Shown piece after piece: positions 47,281-55,721 of a stretch of DNA of 57,896 nucleotides. The notes below the pieces were generated by a model. That model searched no databases and was not told the origin of the DNA. It was given only the letters and a program-made list of their open reading frames with translations. Origin of the DNA: Candidatus Obscuribacter sp. (GTDB lineage Bacteria; Cyanobacteriota; Vampirovibrionia; Obscuribacterales; Obscuribacteraceae); the NCBI GenBank assembly GCA_021772135.1, contig JADYXQ010000139.1, positions 1 to 57,896 of the forward strand. Direction: 5' to 3'. The stretch's first letter is position 1, and each line of letters begins with the position of its first letter. A program made the position numbers and the translations under genes.

Positions 47281-48027
47281 TTAATTTATCTGTGCCAGAC
47301 GGCGACGAAAGTCGGCAGAGGTATAACTCTCGATTACGTCTTTTTGATTTGCCCGGGCCGGCTTTTCATAGCCTGTGGGTAGCGTAGTCGAGTCTTTGAC
47401 CGAGGCAATAGTTTGGCTGGAATTGTCGGCAATGGTAGCGGCTAAATTCATAGTGAATTGAGTCAGTTCGCTGTCGGGTACTGCTTCATTAATAAGACCG
47501 ATAGCGGCGGCGTGGGCACTGCCCATGGTGGCGCCGGAGAAAAGCATTTGTTTAGCCTGAGCCTGTCCCACCAGATTTACCAGTCTCTGCACATTTTCTT
47601 GATCGAGCAAAATTCCCAACTTAGCCACGGGAATGCCGAAGAGCGCGCCCTCGGCCGCGGCAAAACGCAAATCGCAGGCGTTGGCCAGAAGACAACCGCC
47701 CCCCAGGCAATGGCCGTTCACCATGGCAATAGTGGGCACACCAACTGTTGCTATGGCATGCAGAGCACTAGCGATGGCCAACCAGAATTTTGCGGCGTCA
47801 TCTTCATTGCTTATTTGTTTGAGATCGCTGAAATCAGCCCCTGCAGCAAAATATTTGCCCCGGCCGGTAAAGACAATTACTTTTGCCCCCTGGCTTACAA
47901 GGTCGCCAATGATTTCAGGTATGGCGAGCCACATGGCAGTGCTGATGGCATTAGCCACCTGAGTGCGATTGAGTGTAATTGTGGCCACGGCACTGTGTGT
48001 GGTCGCAAAGTCGGCAATGATTTCCAT
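47281..48027 (-). CDS. Enoyl-CoA hydratase/isomerase family protein (crotonase)
   Basis: 248 residues from the ATG at 48025-48027, after the DUF192 stop. The longer frame overlaps that gene and is rejected. The crotonase fold motifs are visible: the oxyanion strand GKYFAAGADFSDL and the second oxyanion loop VNGHCLGGGCLLANACDLRF. The catalytic Glu region reads EGALFGIPVAKLGILLDQE, somewhat divergent from hydratases, so the reaction (hydration, isomerisation or other) is uncertain. A thiolase is encoded 11 kb away, but the two are not in one operon. Confidence 0.87.
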   Translation of the reverse strand: MEIIADFATTHSAVATITLNRTQVANAISTAMWLAIPEIIGDLVSQGAKVIVFTGRGKYFAAGADFSDLKQISNEDDAAKFWLAIASALHAIATVGVPTIAMVNGHCLGGGCLLANACDLRFAAAEGALFGIPVAKLGILLDQENVQRLVNLVGQAQAKQMLFSGATMGSAHAAAIGLINEAVPDSELTQFTMNLAATIADNSSQTIASVKDSTTLPTGYEKPARANQKDVIESYTSADFRRRLAQIN

Positions 48028-48049
48028 CAGTGAATTTTCAGCAGGGTAA

Positions 48050-48541
48050 TCATTTGGCAACGAAGTCAAACTGCACGGCGTCGCCTTCTTTGACACCATG
48101 ACGATCGCAGTAGCCGCCGTTAACTTCAACTACTTCAGTGACGTCGAGCTGGCCGTCAGCAGGATACTGAGGGCATTTGCTGGTGTCTTCCGATTTGCAC
48201 GGCGGCACTTGTTTGCAAATTTTGATGATTTTGCCGTCTTTTATAAAGAGCATGTCCAGCGGAATTAAGGTGTGATACATCCAGAAAGACACTTGCCGGG
48301 GTGGATGGAAAAGAAAAACCATACCCTGAGTTTCAGGCATGGCTGTGCGGAACATCAAGCCGTGCTGAATTTCTTCGCTAGAAGCAGCTACCTCTAATTT
48401 GACGTCTTGATCCCCCAATTTTACGGTAGGCAAAACGGCCAGAGCCTCCCGCAAACAAAAAGTATTGAGGCAAGTTGCCAATGTAAGACCAGTCAGAAGC
48501 AGTTTTGTATCCAATTTCAAGTTCAATTTCATTACTCTCAC
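48050..48541 (-). CDS. Secreted DUF192 protein
   Basis: 163 residues. A signal peptide (LLLTGLTLATCLNTFCL) is followed by the DUF192 fold: EIQHGLMFRTAMPETQGMVF, VSFWMYHTLIPLDMLFI and the C-terminal VVEVNGGYCDRHGVKEGD. An extra Cys-containing loop (CKQVPPCKSEDTSKCP) sits in the middle. The start is taken as GTG 48539-48541, which overlaps the TGA stop of the lnt-like gene by four bases; an ATG three codons later is also possible. Function of the family is unknown. It is coupled to the Lnt-like gene, so an envelope role is likely. Confidence 0.85.
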   Translation of the reverse strand: MRVMKLNLKLDTKLLLTGLTLATCLNTFCLREALAVLPTVKLGDQDVKLEVAASSEEIQHGLMFRTAMPETQGMVFLFHPPRQVSFWMYHTLIPLDMLFIKDGKIIKICKQVPPCKSEDTSKCPQYPADGQLDVTEVVEVNGGYCDRHGVKEGDAVQFDFVAK

Positions 48542-50190
48542 AGCCAGCGCATACGATTAAAGGGAGTTTTTTGATAGATAAATTGTACCGTGTCTGTCAG
48601 CACTCCACGCTTCAAGGCGTATGACTTACTGACTACCATGCCGGCGGGATCAATCACCGCTGAGATGCCTGTATTGGTTGCAAGTACGAGAAAGCGTTTG
48701 TTTTCAACCGCTCTCAGTGTGGCACAGGCAAGAAATTGTTTGTTTAAGGACGAGTTGTGGAACCAGCCTAGATTGGCCACTACTACGATAAGCGAGGCGC
48801 CTTTATGCACTTGATCAGATACAAGCATGGGGAAAGTAATTTCGTTGCCGATGGCCACGGCGATTTTGCCCCAGCCGGAACGCAGTAACTGAGCCTTTTG
48901 AGCAGCGAGAAAACGTTCGGAAGAAGCCGGCAGTTTGCTGCGCAGTTCTTCAGGAATGCTTTGATAGAGCAAGTTAACTGGAATGGTTTCGCCAAAGGGC
49001 ACCAGTCTTTGTTTAACGTAGGCACTTTCTTTAAATTTAAATGGGCTGATGATGCGGGCGGCATTGATATAACCGTCTTTAAGCGGTTCTACAGCACCGT
49101 AGATAATTTCTTTGCGCTCACCGGCGCTAATGTGTTTGAGGGCAGCCAGTAAACCTCCCTGCCCCATTTGCGGTAAGGTGACCACACCTTCAGGCAAAAT
49201 CACAATTGAAGACGCGGTGTTGGCGGCCAGTTCGTTGTATCGGCCACAAAAAGCCGTAGGCGTAATGGTTTTGAAACGTTCTTCTTCAATAGAAACCGCG
49301 CCTTGAACCACTGTCACCGCCACTGGTGGCGTTTGCGGATTGACGCGCAGGGCGTGTTCTGGTCGAATTTCTTCTTCGATTTGGGCTATGCGTCCGCTGC
49401 CCCAGGCCTGGCAGCCCCAGATCATCAGGCCGCAAAGTGCCAGATCCATGAGCGCACCAAATTTTAAATTCAGTTGATCTGTGCGCTGGCCAAGATTGCG
49501 CGATACTCCGGTCACTTCAATTATCAGTTGGGCGCAAGCGGCATTGAACATTACCAGGACAAAATCTATCAGAGCGCTGCCGCCCACGGCCGAAAGTTGA
49601 ATCAAGGGCAAATTGCGCGACTGTGTGTAAGCAAGCTGACTGAGTGGCGTGCCGATAAAGAGCGGTGAGGATGCCACCACCCATTGCAAAAATACCCATA
49701 TTGAAGGCACGGCAATAAGATAAGGATAAAAAGGACGCCTGTGATTGGCGAGAAAACTGGGGCGCAATGGCAGGCAAAAAATAAAGAGGGCAAATAGTGC
49801 CATCAAAATGGCGTTGTGACAGGTCTCGAAAAACCAGGTAACAAATACTATTTGAAAACCCACAGCGTCAGGGAGTCCCATCCAGCGCAGAGGATACATG
49901 CCTGTGAAAAAGCTCAGGGCGATGGCATAGTAACCTGCACCGAATGTAAAACCAGTGCAGGCAGATTGAAAGCCTGAATTGGCACCACGAATTAGTATCA
50001 AAAGTGGTATCAGGCCAAACCAGGCAATCCACGATTGATCAAAGCCCGGCGTAGCCAGGGCTAGAATTGCACCCATTAAAAATGCCAGAGGCAATTTCAT
50101 CGCCAGGCGTTGCGAGTCTAACCATCCGGCCCGGGGAGTGATACTCGTCGGGCTGACCTGAAATTCGGAAGTATAGCTATAACTGTTCAT
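48538..50190 (-). CDS. lnt: Apolipoprotein N-acyltransferase (Lnt) homologue lacking the catalytic Cys
   Basis: 550 residues. Six or so N-terminal TM helices (about 30-260) precede a nitrilase-like domain (about 288-530), the Lnt layout. Two catalytic positions are kept: Glu334 in ILPEGVVTLP and Lys393 in VKQRLVPFGETIP. Where Lnt enzymes have the nucleophile in a CYExxF motif, this protein reads AIGNEITFP, with Gly448 (codon GGC at 48847-48849) in place of Cys. Lnt adds the third acyl chain to lipoproteins at the periplasmic face. Without the Cys the acyl-enzyme cannot form in the usual way. It may be an inactive paralogue, and a second Lnt elsewhere would be expected. The DUF192 gene is coupled downstream. 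Confidence 0.85.
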   Translation of the reverse strand: MNSYSYTSEFQVSPTSITPRAGWLDSQRLAMKLPLAFLMGAILALATPGFDQSWIAWFGLIPLLILIRGANSGFQSACTGFTFGAGYYAIALSFFTGMYPLRWMGLPDAVGFQIVFVTWFFETCHNAILMALFALFIFCLPLRPSFLANHRRPFYPYLIAVPSIWVFLQWVVASSPLFIGTPLSQLAYTQSRNLPLIQLSAVGGSALIDFVLVMFNAACAQLIIEVTGVSRNLGQRTDQLNLKFGALMDLALCGLMIWGCQAWGSGRIAQIEEEIRPEHALRVNPQTPPVAVTVVQGAVSIEEERFKTITPTAFCGRYNELAANTASSIVILPEGVVTLPQMGQGGLLAALKHISAGERKEIIYGAVEPLKDGYINAARIISPFKFKESAYVKQRLVPFGETIPVNLLYQSIPEELRSKLPASSERFLAAQKAQLLRSGWGKIAVAIGNEITFPMLVSDQVHKGASLIVVVANLGWFHNSSLNKQFLACATLRAVENKRFLVLATNTGISAVIDPAGMVVSKSYALKRGVLTDTVQFIYQKTPFNRMRWL

Positions 50191-50265
50191 CGCCTAGCAA
50201 TGTTACACTTTGAGAGGCTAATTTTGTTTGCTCAATTTAGTTTTAGCCTGGGATAAATTGCTATT

Positions 50266-50298
50266 GAATACTCGATGAATACTCGATGAATACTCGAT
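50266..50298 (+). repeat. 11-bp tandem repeat at the ruvC start
   Basis: Three perfect copies of GAATACTCGAT in a row. The second and third copies create two ATG codons (50275 and 50286), and the ruvC frame starts at the latter. Because the unit is not a multiple of three, copy changes would move upstream starts out of frame. Confidence 0.85.
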
Positions 50299-50843
50299 TG
50301 AATACAGCAACTGACAGCCAAGAACGAGTGCCCCGGCGCATTATGGGCATCGATCCCGGGACTGCTACCGTTGGCTTCGGTATAGTCGATTGGATTGCTG
50401 GAGACAGCTTCAAATATATATCATCGGGTGTGATCACCACACCAAAAACGATGGAGCCCGCCAATCGCCTCAAGATGATTCGTGAAGACCTGAGTTGTCT
50501 AATTGAAGAATTTGCCCCAGATCAATGCGGTGTCGAAGCGATTTTCTTCTTCAAGAATGCTAAAACCGTCATTCCTGTGGCTCAAGCGCGCGGGGTGATA
50601 TTGGAGACCCTGGCCACATTCGGCATTATTGCCGGCGAATATACGCCCATGCAAGTAAAGTTGCATGTCACAGGTTACGGCAAAGCAGAAAAGCCGGAAG
50701 TACAGTGGGCTGTGGCAAAAATGCTTAAGCTCGAAACCATCGTCAAGCCCGATGATGCCTCCGACGCCCTGGCCATCGCCTTGACTCACGCTCGCTTAAC
50801 TTGCCACCTGACGCCGCAAATTCTGGCGCGAGTAAAAACTTAG
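50286..50843 (+). CDS. ruvC: Holliday junction resolvase RuvC
   Basis: 185 residues. The four acidic catalytic positions are present: Asp in MGIDPGTATVGFG, Glu in CGVEAIFFFKN and the paired Asp in KPDDASDALAIALTHA. RuvC cuts Holliday junctions as a dimer with RuvAB during recombination repair. The start is uncertain: ATG 50286 lies in an 11-bp repeat, and GTG 50331 or ATG 50343 would give the usual short N-terminus before GIDPG. It is divergent from the lnt-like gene and converges with the gene ending at 50852, leaving an 8-base gap. Confidence 0.95.
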   Translation: MNTRLNTATDSQERVPRRIMGIDPGTATVGFGIVDWIAGDSFKYISSGVITTPKTMEPANRLKMIREDLSCLIEEFAPDQCGVEAIFFFKNAKTVIPVAQARGVILETLATFGIIAGEYTPMQVKLHVTGYGKAEKPEVQWAVAKMLKLETIVKPDDASDALAIALTHARLTCHLTPQILARVKT

Positions 50844-50851
50844 ATCAATAA

Positions 50852-51610
50852 TTAGGCAAGAATTTTCCAAATTACCATTGCCACCACGAGTAGGGCGATT
50901 GTAACTGCGTACTTCACTAACCGTGCCGGTCTTGATTGAACCAGCGGACCAAGTTTGCCGCGTAGAGGAGTACGAGTAGTAGTCAGGGCGATACCGACAA
51001 TTGATGCCCAGTAGAGGCTGCTTGCCAGGCTGGCGCTGACAATATCGAGCCAGCTGGAAACTGAATAAGATTGGGGTACCAGTACGAAACCGAGTACTGC
51101 CAGTGCGCCGAAGGCGGCTGCTGTAAGCACAGCCTGGCGGTATGAAAATTTGAAAATCGTCAAGGCCAGAAGCCAGACCAGGGCCATGGTGCCAAGGTAA
51201 GCCAGGGACATGGTCAGTTGATAAAAGTAGTCGGTTTGAGCAATTTGTGACTGGCTGAAGTTGAGCCATGGAATCCACTGCACTTCTCTATTGGAGCAAA
51301 AGTAAGCGAGCAAATCAAAGAGCTGCACCGCTAGGCCGGCACCAGCAAACAATGCCAGAAATTCGAGTGCTTCGACAAATTTATTTACGTTTGAAAGCGT
51401 CTGTGTATTCAGTGTGTTCTCTGTGACCACAGTTTTGTCGCTCTCGTTTTCGCGACTGTGAATAAGATAGTTGACGACGAAAACCGCATAAATCAAAGGC
51501 TTAAAATTGGGCGGCTGAGCCAGGGCACACAAAACAGGCACCAGGGCACTGGCAGCCAGGAGCTGGCGACATTTGCTTTTGATGGTTTCTTTGCTAATTT
51601 CGCTGCTCAA
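50852..51610 (-). CDS. Integral membrane protein of unknown function
   Basis: 252 residues with about six TM helices (for example ALEFLALFAGAGLAVQLFDL, LGTMALVWLLALTIF, AVLTAAAFGALAVLGFVLV and the C-terminal YAVTIALLVVAMVIWKIL). The start is TTG 51608-51610 and overlaps the TGA of the BtuF-like gene in a TTGA junction, so both are translated from one message. It does not look like a BtuC permease (too few helices, no signature). It may belong to metal-chelate uptake, but only the coupling supports that. Confidence 0.72.
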   Translation of the reverse strand: MSSEISKETIKSKCRQLLAASALVPVLCALAQPPNFKPLIYAVFVVNYLIHSRENESDKTVVTENTLNTQTLSNVNKFVEALEFLALFAGAGLAVQLFDLLAYFCSNREVQWIPWLNFSQSQIAQTDYFYQLTMSLAYLGTMALVWLLALTIFKFSYRQAVLTAAAFGALAVLGFVLVPQSYSVSSWLDIVSASLASSLYWASIVGIALTTTRTPLRGKLGPLVQSRPARLVKYAVTIALLVVAMVIWKILA

Positions 51611-52581
51611 TTAATTTCCCGCTCAACTTGCTTGTATTTTTGCTCGATGAAATTGAGCCAGGCACCTTCATGACCGAAATGGAAAATCTGCGGGTAAAAG
51701 ATCTCGGCTAAAATTTCCAGCGAATCAATTAGTCTTGGTCCGGGGCGATTGAAATATTGATTGCCGTCGGCTACGTACACTCGTTTATTTTTAACGGCTT
51801 TGAGACTCTGGTAATGGCCTTGTTGTTCGAGCAAATGCATTTCTGTTAGCGTGCGCTTATTGTCAAAGCCGCAAGGCGTGACAATGATAACGTCCGGATC
51901 TTTGTCCACAATTTCTTGCCAGGTCATCCAGGGAGAATGTTTGCCGGCCTGACCAAATAAATTGATGCCGCCAGCCAACTCCACCAGTTCAGGCATCCAA
52001 TTGCCTGCCGCCATCAGTGGTTCTATCCATTCCACCACCGCTACCGATACTTGTGCAGTGACTGGAGTGTCTGCGGTTAAAGCGCGGTTCACTCTGCTAG
52101 AAATGGTTTCGATGCGCTGCTTGCAGCTGGCAATCAATGCTTCTGCCTCTTGCTCGGCAGAAAGTGCCCGGCCGATTTTTCTCACATCTTCATAGAAGTC
52201 AGCCAGACTGTTAGGTTCCAGTGAAACTATCTGTGGTTTGCTTGTAACCAGCCGGCAAACCGCTTCTTCTACGTCGCGCAAACTGACGGCACAGACTTCG
52301 CACTGTGCCTGCGTAATAATGTGACTCGGTTGCAATTGCTCAAGCATATCGGCGTCTACTTTATAGACCGAAAGTGATTCTTGCAAAATGGCTTTAACGC
52401 GCTGATCGATTTCATAGCTGCTGCCGTCCACCTGAAACTTTGGGGCGGTGCAAATGGGCAAGTTACTAATAGAGGCAGGATAATCACATTCGTGAGAACG
52501 TCCAACCATGTATTTACCAAAGCCAAGGGCGTGTACGATTTCGGTAGAGCTGGCAATAAGCGAAATAATTTTCAGGTTCAT
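51607..52581 (-). CDS. BtuF-like periplasmic-binding-fold protein (cobalamin / metal chelate)
   Basis: 324 residues of the helical-backbone metal-receptor type. It opens with IISLIASSTEIVHALGFGKY and contains the family blocks VGRSHECDYPASI, QPSHIITQAQCEVC, WMTWQEIVDKDPDVIIVTPC and YFNRPGPRLIDSLEILAEIF. The family binds cobalamin, haem or siderophores for ABC import. No signal peptide or lipobox is seen at this start, so it is either cytoplasmic or started upstream in a way I cannot see. It is coupled to a membrane protein. Two operator-like dyads lie 70-110 bases upstream, so expression is probably regulated. Confidence 0.85.
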   Translation of the reverse strand: MNLKIISLIASSTEIVHALGFGKYMVGRSHECDYPASISNLPICTAPKFQVDGSSYEIDQRVKAILQESLSVYKVDADMLEQLQPSHIITQAQCEVCAVSLRDVEEAVCRLVTSKPQIVSLEPNSLADFYEDVRKIGRALSAEQEAEALIASCKQRIETISSRVNRALTADTPVTAQVSVAVVEWIEPLMAAGNWMPELVELAGGINLFGQAGKHSPWMTWQEIVDKDPDVIIVTPCGFDNKRTLTEMHLLEQQGHYQSLKAVKNKRVYVADGNQYFNRPGPRLIDSLEILAEIFYPQIFHFGHEGAWLNFIEQKYKQVEREIN

Positions 52582-52649
52582 GTACCTATTATGGTGCTTT
52601 GCTTCGATCGTTGTCGATTCAGGGGAATGCTAATCGGCGCCTTGCGATT

Positions 52650-52693
52650 TTTTACAACCTAAAGGTTGTAAAACTCTACAACCTTTAAGTTGT
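52650..52693. promoter_or_regulatory. Paired operator-like inverted repeats upstream of the BtuF-like gene
   Basis: The first dyad (52650-52673) has perfect 11-base arms TTTTACAACCT and AGGTTGTAAAA around AA. The second (52678-52693) has the same half-site with changes (ACAACC, then AAGTTGT). Their centres are 24 bases apart. They lie in the 281-base gap between two divergent genes, 70-110 bases before the BtuF-like start and about 170-210 before the membrane-protein start at 52863. This is the pattern of a dimeric repressor or activator site. The regulator is not identified. Confidence 0.6.
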
Positions 52694-52862
52694 GACTTTG
52701 GGTCTAGGTAGCACTTTAACACCCTCCGCGAACTCACTGCGGCAAAAAGAAAATTCTTCTCAGACTCTTAAAAAGCGCCCTTTGCCTGCTTGTGGCCCTT
52801 TCCCGCCTGGTCATGACATGCTATATTTCGAGGCCTAAGTGCCCTTTGCCTCCGGAGCCCGT

Positions 52863-53753
52863 ATGTTCCGTTACCTTGTGGCTATAGTTGCCGCCCTTGT
52901 CACATTTTCATTGATACAACTGGCGATTGTGCCGGTTGTAGAACTGGGCCGCTCTGTAATCGGCAATGCTCCCAACATTTACCATCTTTTTGTCGCATTT
53001 CTCGATTGGGCTTCCTGCATAGCCTGCGTGCTTTTAGGTGTTTCTCTCGCTCCGGCTCGCAGGCTATCAGTCGCCGTGGGTTTGTCTTTGACTGTGGCTG
53101 TTTTTCACCTGGCACAGATTTTTGTCATTCTTACATTTGCGCAGGCTATCGGCGAGGGCATCGTGCCCCTGTCGCTAATTTATTATGGTGGTCTGATTGT
53201 TACCGGCGCCCTTTGCTGTCTGGTTTACGAGCAGATGGCCGTGAAGCATGATCGCGAACATAGTCAGGCACTGGCCAGTCTCTCTGGCCCTTCCGTTTAT
53301 CAAGAAGCTTTGAGAAGGGCAGCTGCGGCAGATGACAGCGGTCTTACAGCAGCAGGTCGGCTGGGCGCTTTAGCACCGTCAGCGGTGCCGGTAGAAAGTG
53401 GTTTTTTTGATTTTGATTTGATTTTGTTGGAAGACGAATTGCTCAAAATCAGGCCAGACCGCGATTCATATATTTCGGCTTTGCGCCTTGGTATGGCTAT
53501 TGAACGCGATTGCGGTTATGTCAACTGCAGAGCACGTAGTTCAAGTTTTTCTGAACTGATGCGTGACGTCAGCATGCGCATGGCTGCCACTGAAGTTGAA
53601 GAAAGCGAATGGCTCGGCCTCGCCAATGGTTTTAGAATTTACCAAATCGAAGAAAAAGAGCAGCGCGTCAAACGACTTGCTGCCCTTGAGGCAATTCTCC
53701 ATCAGAACAAATATCATGCGCAAGAGCAGCCCGAGCTCGTCCTGGTCGGTTAA
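52863..53753 (+). CDS. Membrane protein with four TM helices and cytoplasmic helical domain
   Basis: 296 residues from ATG 52863, preferred over the GTG at 52839 because GGAG sits six bases upstream. Four TM helices occupy about 4-125 (YLVAIVAALVTFSLIQLAIV; FVAFLDWASCIACVLLGVSL; VAVGLSLTVAVFHLAQIFVI; LIYYGGLIVTGALCCLVYEQ). The remaining 170 residues are soluble, acidic and helical. Not recognised. Its stop overlaps that of the AbiTii-like gene by four bases, tail to tail. Confidence 0.72.
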   Translation: MFRYLVAIVAALVTFSLIQLAIVPVVELGRSVIGNAPNIYHLFVAFLDWASCIACVLLGVSLAPARRLSVAVGLSLTVAVFHLAQIFVILTFAQAIGEGIVPLSLIYYGGLIVTGALCCLVYEQMAVKHDREHSQALASLSGPSVYQEALRRAAAADDSGLTAAGRLGALAPSAVPVESGFFDFDLILLEDELLKIRPDRDSYISALRLGMAIERDCGYVNCRARSSSFSELMRDVSMRMAATEVEESEWLGLANGFRIYQIEEKEQRVKRLAALEAILHQNKYHAQEQPELVLVG

Positions 53754-54247
53754 CCGCCGGATTTTGCTTCTACTTGATCGAGCAGATCAATAAACTGATT
53801 TCTAAATGTAGCAATGATTCTGCGTAACTCCGCTTGGGTAGTTTCGCAAACTACACCGCCGCCGCCCTGACTCATAAAGGCGGTCAACTCCGGCACTTCT
53901 ACTAAAGATTGAGTACCTTGCTGGTTGTGTGAGGCAAATTCTTCAATCCACGAAATCGGTGAACTCAAGAATATTTTGGTCCGCTTGGCGTATGGGTGCT
54001 TTAATTCCACCAGATTGCCGTCGCCGGTCATCAGTCGCAAAGTACCCGGCACGATGCGATAGGGCGGCAAATTGTGGTCTTCTGTTTGGTAAAACTCAAT
54101 GGCGCTGGCATAACCCTGCAGCTCACTGGCCAGCCATAATAATTTTTCATCTGCAATTTTGCCGCGCAGTTGCGGCAACGCTTGCGGAAGCGCCTGGTTG
54201 AAAGTGATTTGACCAGCCAGCAATTTGACTTTCAGTTCCTGAAACAC
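53750..54247 (-). CDS. AbiTii-like domain protein
   Basis: 165 residues from a GTG at 54245-54247, supported by GAGG five bases upstream; the frame is open to 54319. The N-terminal half (FQELKVKLLAGQITFNQALP and IADEKLLWLASELQGYASAI) resembles the AbiTii domain seen in abortive-infection proteins, with the LaxELxGY pattern. The remainder has a Gly stretch (SQGGGGVVCETT) and a C-terminal helix (LRRIIATFRNQFIDLLDQVE). No other defence gene is nearby, so a defence role is only a possibility. Confidence 0.6.
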   Translation of the reverse strand: MFQELKVKLLAGQITFNQALPQALPQLRGKIADEKLLWLASELQGYASAIEFYQTEDHNLPPYRIVPGTLRLMTGDGNLVELKHPYAKRTKIFLSSPISWIEEFASHNQQGTQSLVEVPELTAFMSQGGGGVVCETTQAELRRIIATFRNQFIDLLDQVEAKSGG

Positions 54248-54390
54248 GGTAACCTCGAAGTGATGGCACAAGTCTAACCTGATTTGCACCCGGAAAGGTA
54301 AGAGTGCAAGTTTTCTCAAATGAGACTGAATAACTAGTAATTTGGCCCGATTTTAACTTTTGTCCCCCTTAAGAGTTGTTCCACAAGCAC

Positions 54391-54418
54391 TTGAAAATAT
54401 GCATTTACCGCATAAATT
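54391..54418 (+). promoter_or_regulatory. Possible promoter of the polyprenyl synthase cluster
   Basis: TTGAAA (54391-54396) and TAAATT (54413-54418) are separated by 16 bases, about 115 bases before the synthase start. Both hexamers are imperfect, so this is tentative. The rest of the gap from 54248 to 54531 shows no gene. Confidence 0.4.
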
Positions 54419-54531
54419 CACTTAAACAAGCATTTGCTGTGCAAAGTTTTTCGATCATGAGACAGGATAACGGGCAAGAACAGGTATCTAACTGACATAA
54501 TTTGCCAAGATGACTGAAGACAAGTGAATCG

Positions 54532-55692
54532 ATGACAATTCGCAATCGTCCGGGCGCGTCACCGGCAGCAAATACAGGCATGGGAACAGCTGCAAAGCCT
54601 GACAAAACAGGCAGGAGCGGCCGCGACCACGGCCAGGAAACTAATCATGCCGCTGATGCGGCTCAATCAAAGCCGGCCGGCGCCGAGTTTGATATGACTA
54701 CGATCATGGCTCCGGTTGCCCACGAACTGAAGCTGGTGGAAGAATGGTTGACCACCAATCTGATTGACGATAGCCCCTTTGTCGGCGGTTTGCTGGCTCA
54801 GATTTTTCAGGCCGGCGGTAAACGCATTCGCCCGTTGATTTCACTTCTGGGCTCCAAAGCCAGTCTGTGTGACCCCAGTGATGATCTGGCTCATAGTCAG
54901 GTGTCGAGATTGCATATTATACTTGCCGTCCTGACCGAGTTAATCCACGCTGCCAGCCTGGTTCACGATGATGTTATCGACGCGTCGTCCACCAGACGCG
55001 GCAAAGAAACAGTCAATAAACGCTTCAATGACAAACTGGCTGTTCTGCTGGGCGATTTGCTTTTCGCCCAGGCTTCCATCTGTCTGGCACGCATTATGAA
55101 CCCGGTTGTGGTGGGCATCTATGGCCAGGTTTTAGGTGATCTTTGCAGCGGCGAAATTAGTCAAATGCGCCAGCAGTTTGTTTGCACTGTTGATTGGGAC
55201 GCTTACATTCAGAAATCTGTTAATAAAACCGCTTCTTTAATTGCTGCCGGTGCCCACAGCGGCGCTATCCTCAATGCCAGACCCGACGCAGTGGTCAGTG
55301 CTCTCAGAGATTACGGTACTAATTTAGGTGTTTGTTTCCAGATCGTTGACGACCTTTTAGACGTGACCGGTTCGGCTCAAGAAACCGGTAAGCCGGTGGG
55401 CAATGACTTACGAAATGGTCTTTTGACCGCGCCTGCCTTGTATGTATTAGAAAAAAATGACAGCTCTTCCGCTCGTCTGATTGAGCTGATTAACGACCGC
55501 AGCGTACAAACTGACGCAGGGGTAGCTGAAGCGTTGGCGCTTATTACCAATAGCGGTGGTGTGGAAAAAGCTATGGCTCTGGCCGCTTCTTATGGTCAGC
55601 TGGCGAAAGATTCTCTGTCGATTTTGCCCGACAGTGAGAGCAAACAATCACTTTTCGACATGGTTGATTACGTTCTTGTGAGAAGCAACTAA
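54532..55692 (+). CDS. All-trans polyprenyl diphosphate synthase
   Basis: 386 residues. The first 55 are low-complexity and hydrophilic, a likely disordered addition; ATG 54694 would give a standard length. The synthase domain has GGKRIRPL, the first Asp-rich motif in LVHDDVIDASSTRRG and the second in QIVDDLLDVTGS, which hold the Mg-diphosphate. It makes the long isoprenoid chain of a quinone (solanesyl/octaprenyl type). A chain length cannot be read with confidence. It heads a plus-strand cluster with the precorrin-2 dehydrogenase-like and ResB genes, which links quinone and cytochrome supply for respiration. Confidence 0.93.
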   Translation: MTIRNRPGASPAANTGMGTAAKPDKTGRSGRDHGQETNHAADAAQSKPAGAEFDMTTIMAPVAHELKLVEEWLTTNLIDDSPFVGGLLAQIFQAGGKRIRPLISLLGSKASLCDPSDDLAHSQVSRLHIILAVLTELIHAASLVHDDVIDASSTRRGKETVNKRFNDKLAVLLGDLLFAQASICLARIMNPVVVGIYGQVLGDLCSGEISQMRQQFVCTVDWDAYIQKSVNKTASLIAAGAHSGAILNARPDAVVSALRDYGTNLGVCFQIVDDLLDVTGSAQETGKPVGNDLRNGLLTAPALYVLEKNDSSSARLIELINDRSVQTDAGVAEALALITNSGGVEKAMALAASYGQLAKDSLSILPDSESKQSLFDMVDYVLVRSN

Positions 55693-55721
55693 TTCTTTAG
55701 TGGTTTTTAAGGTTTCCATCT

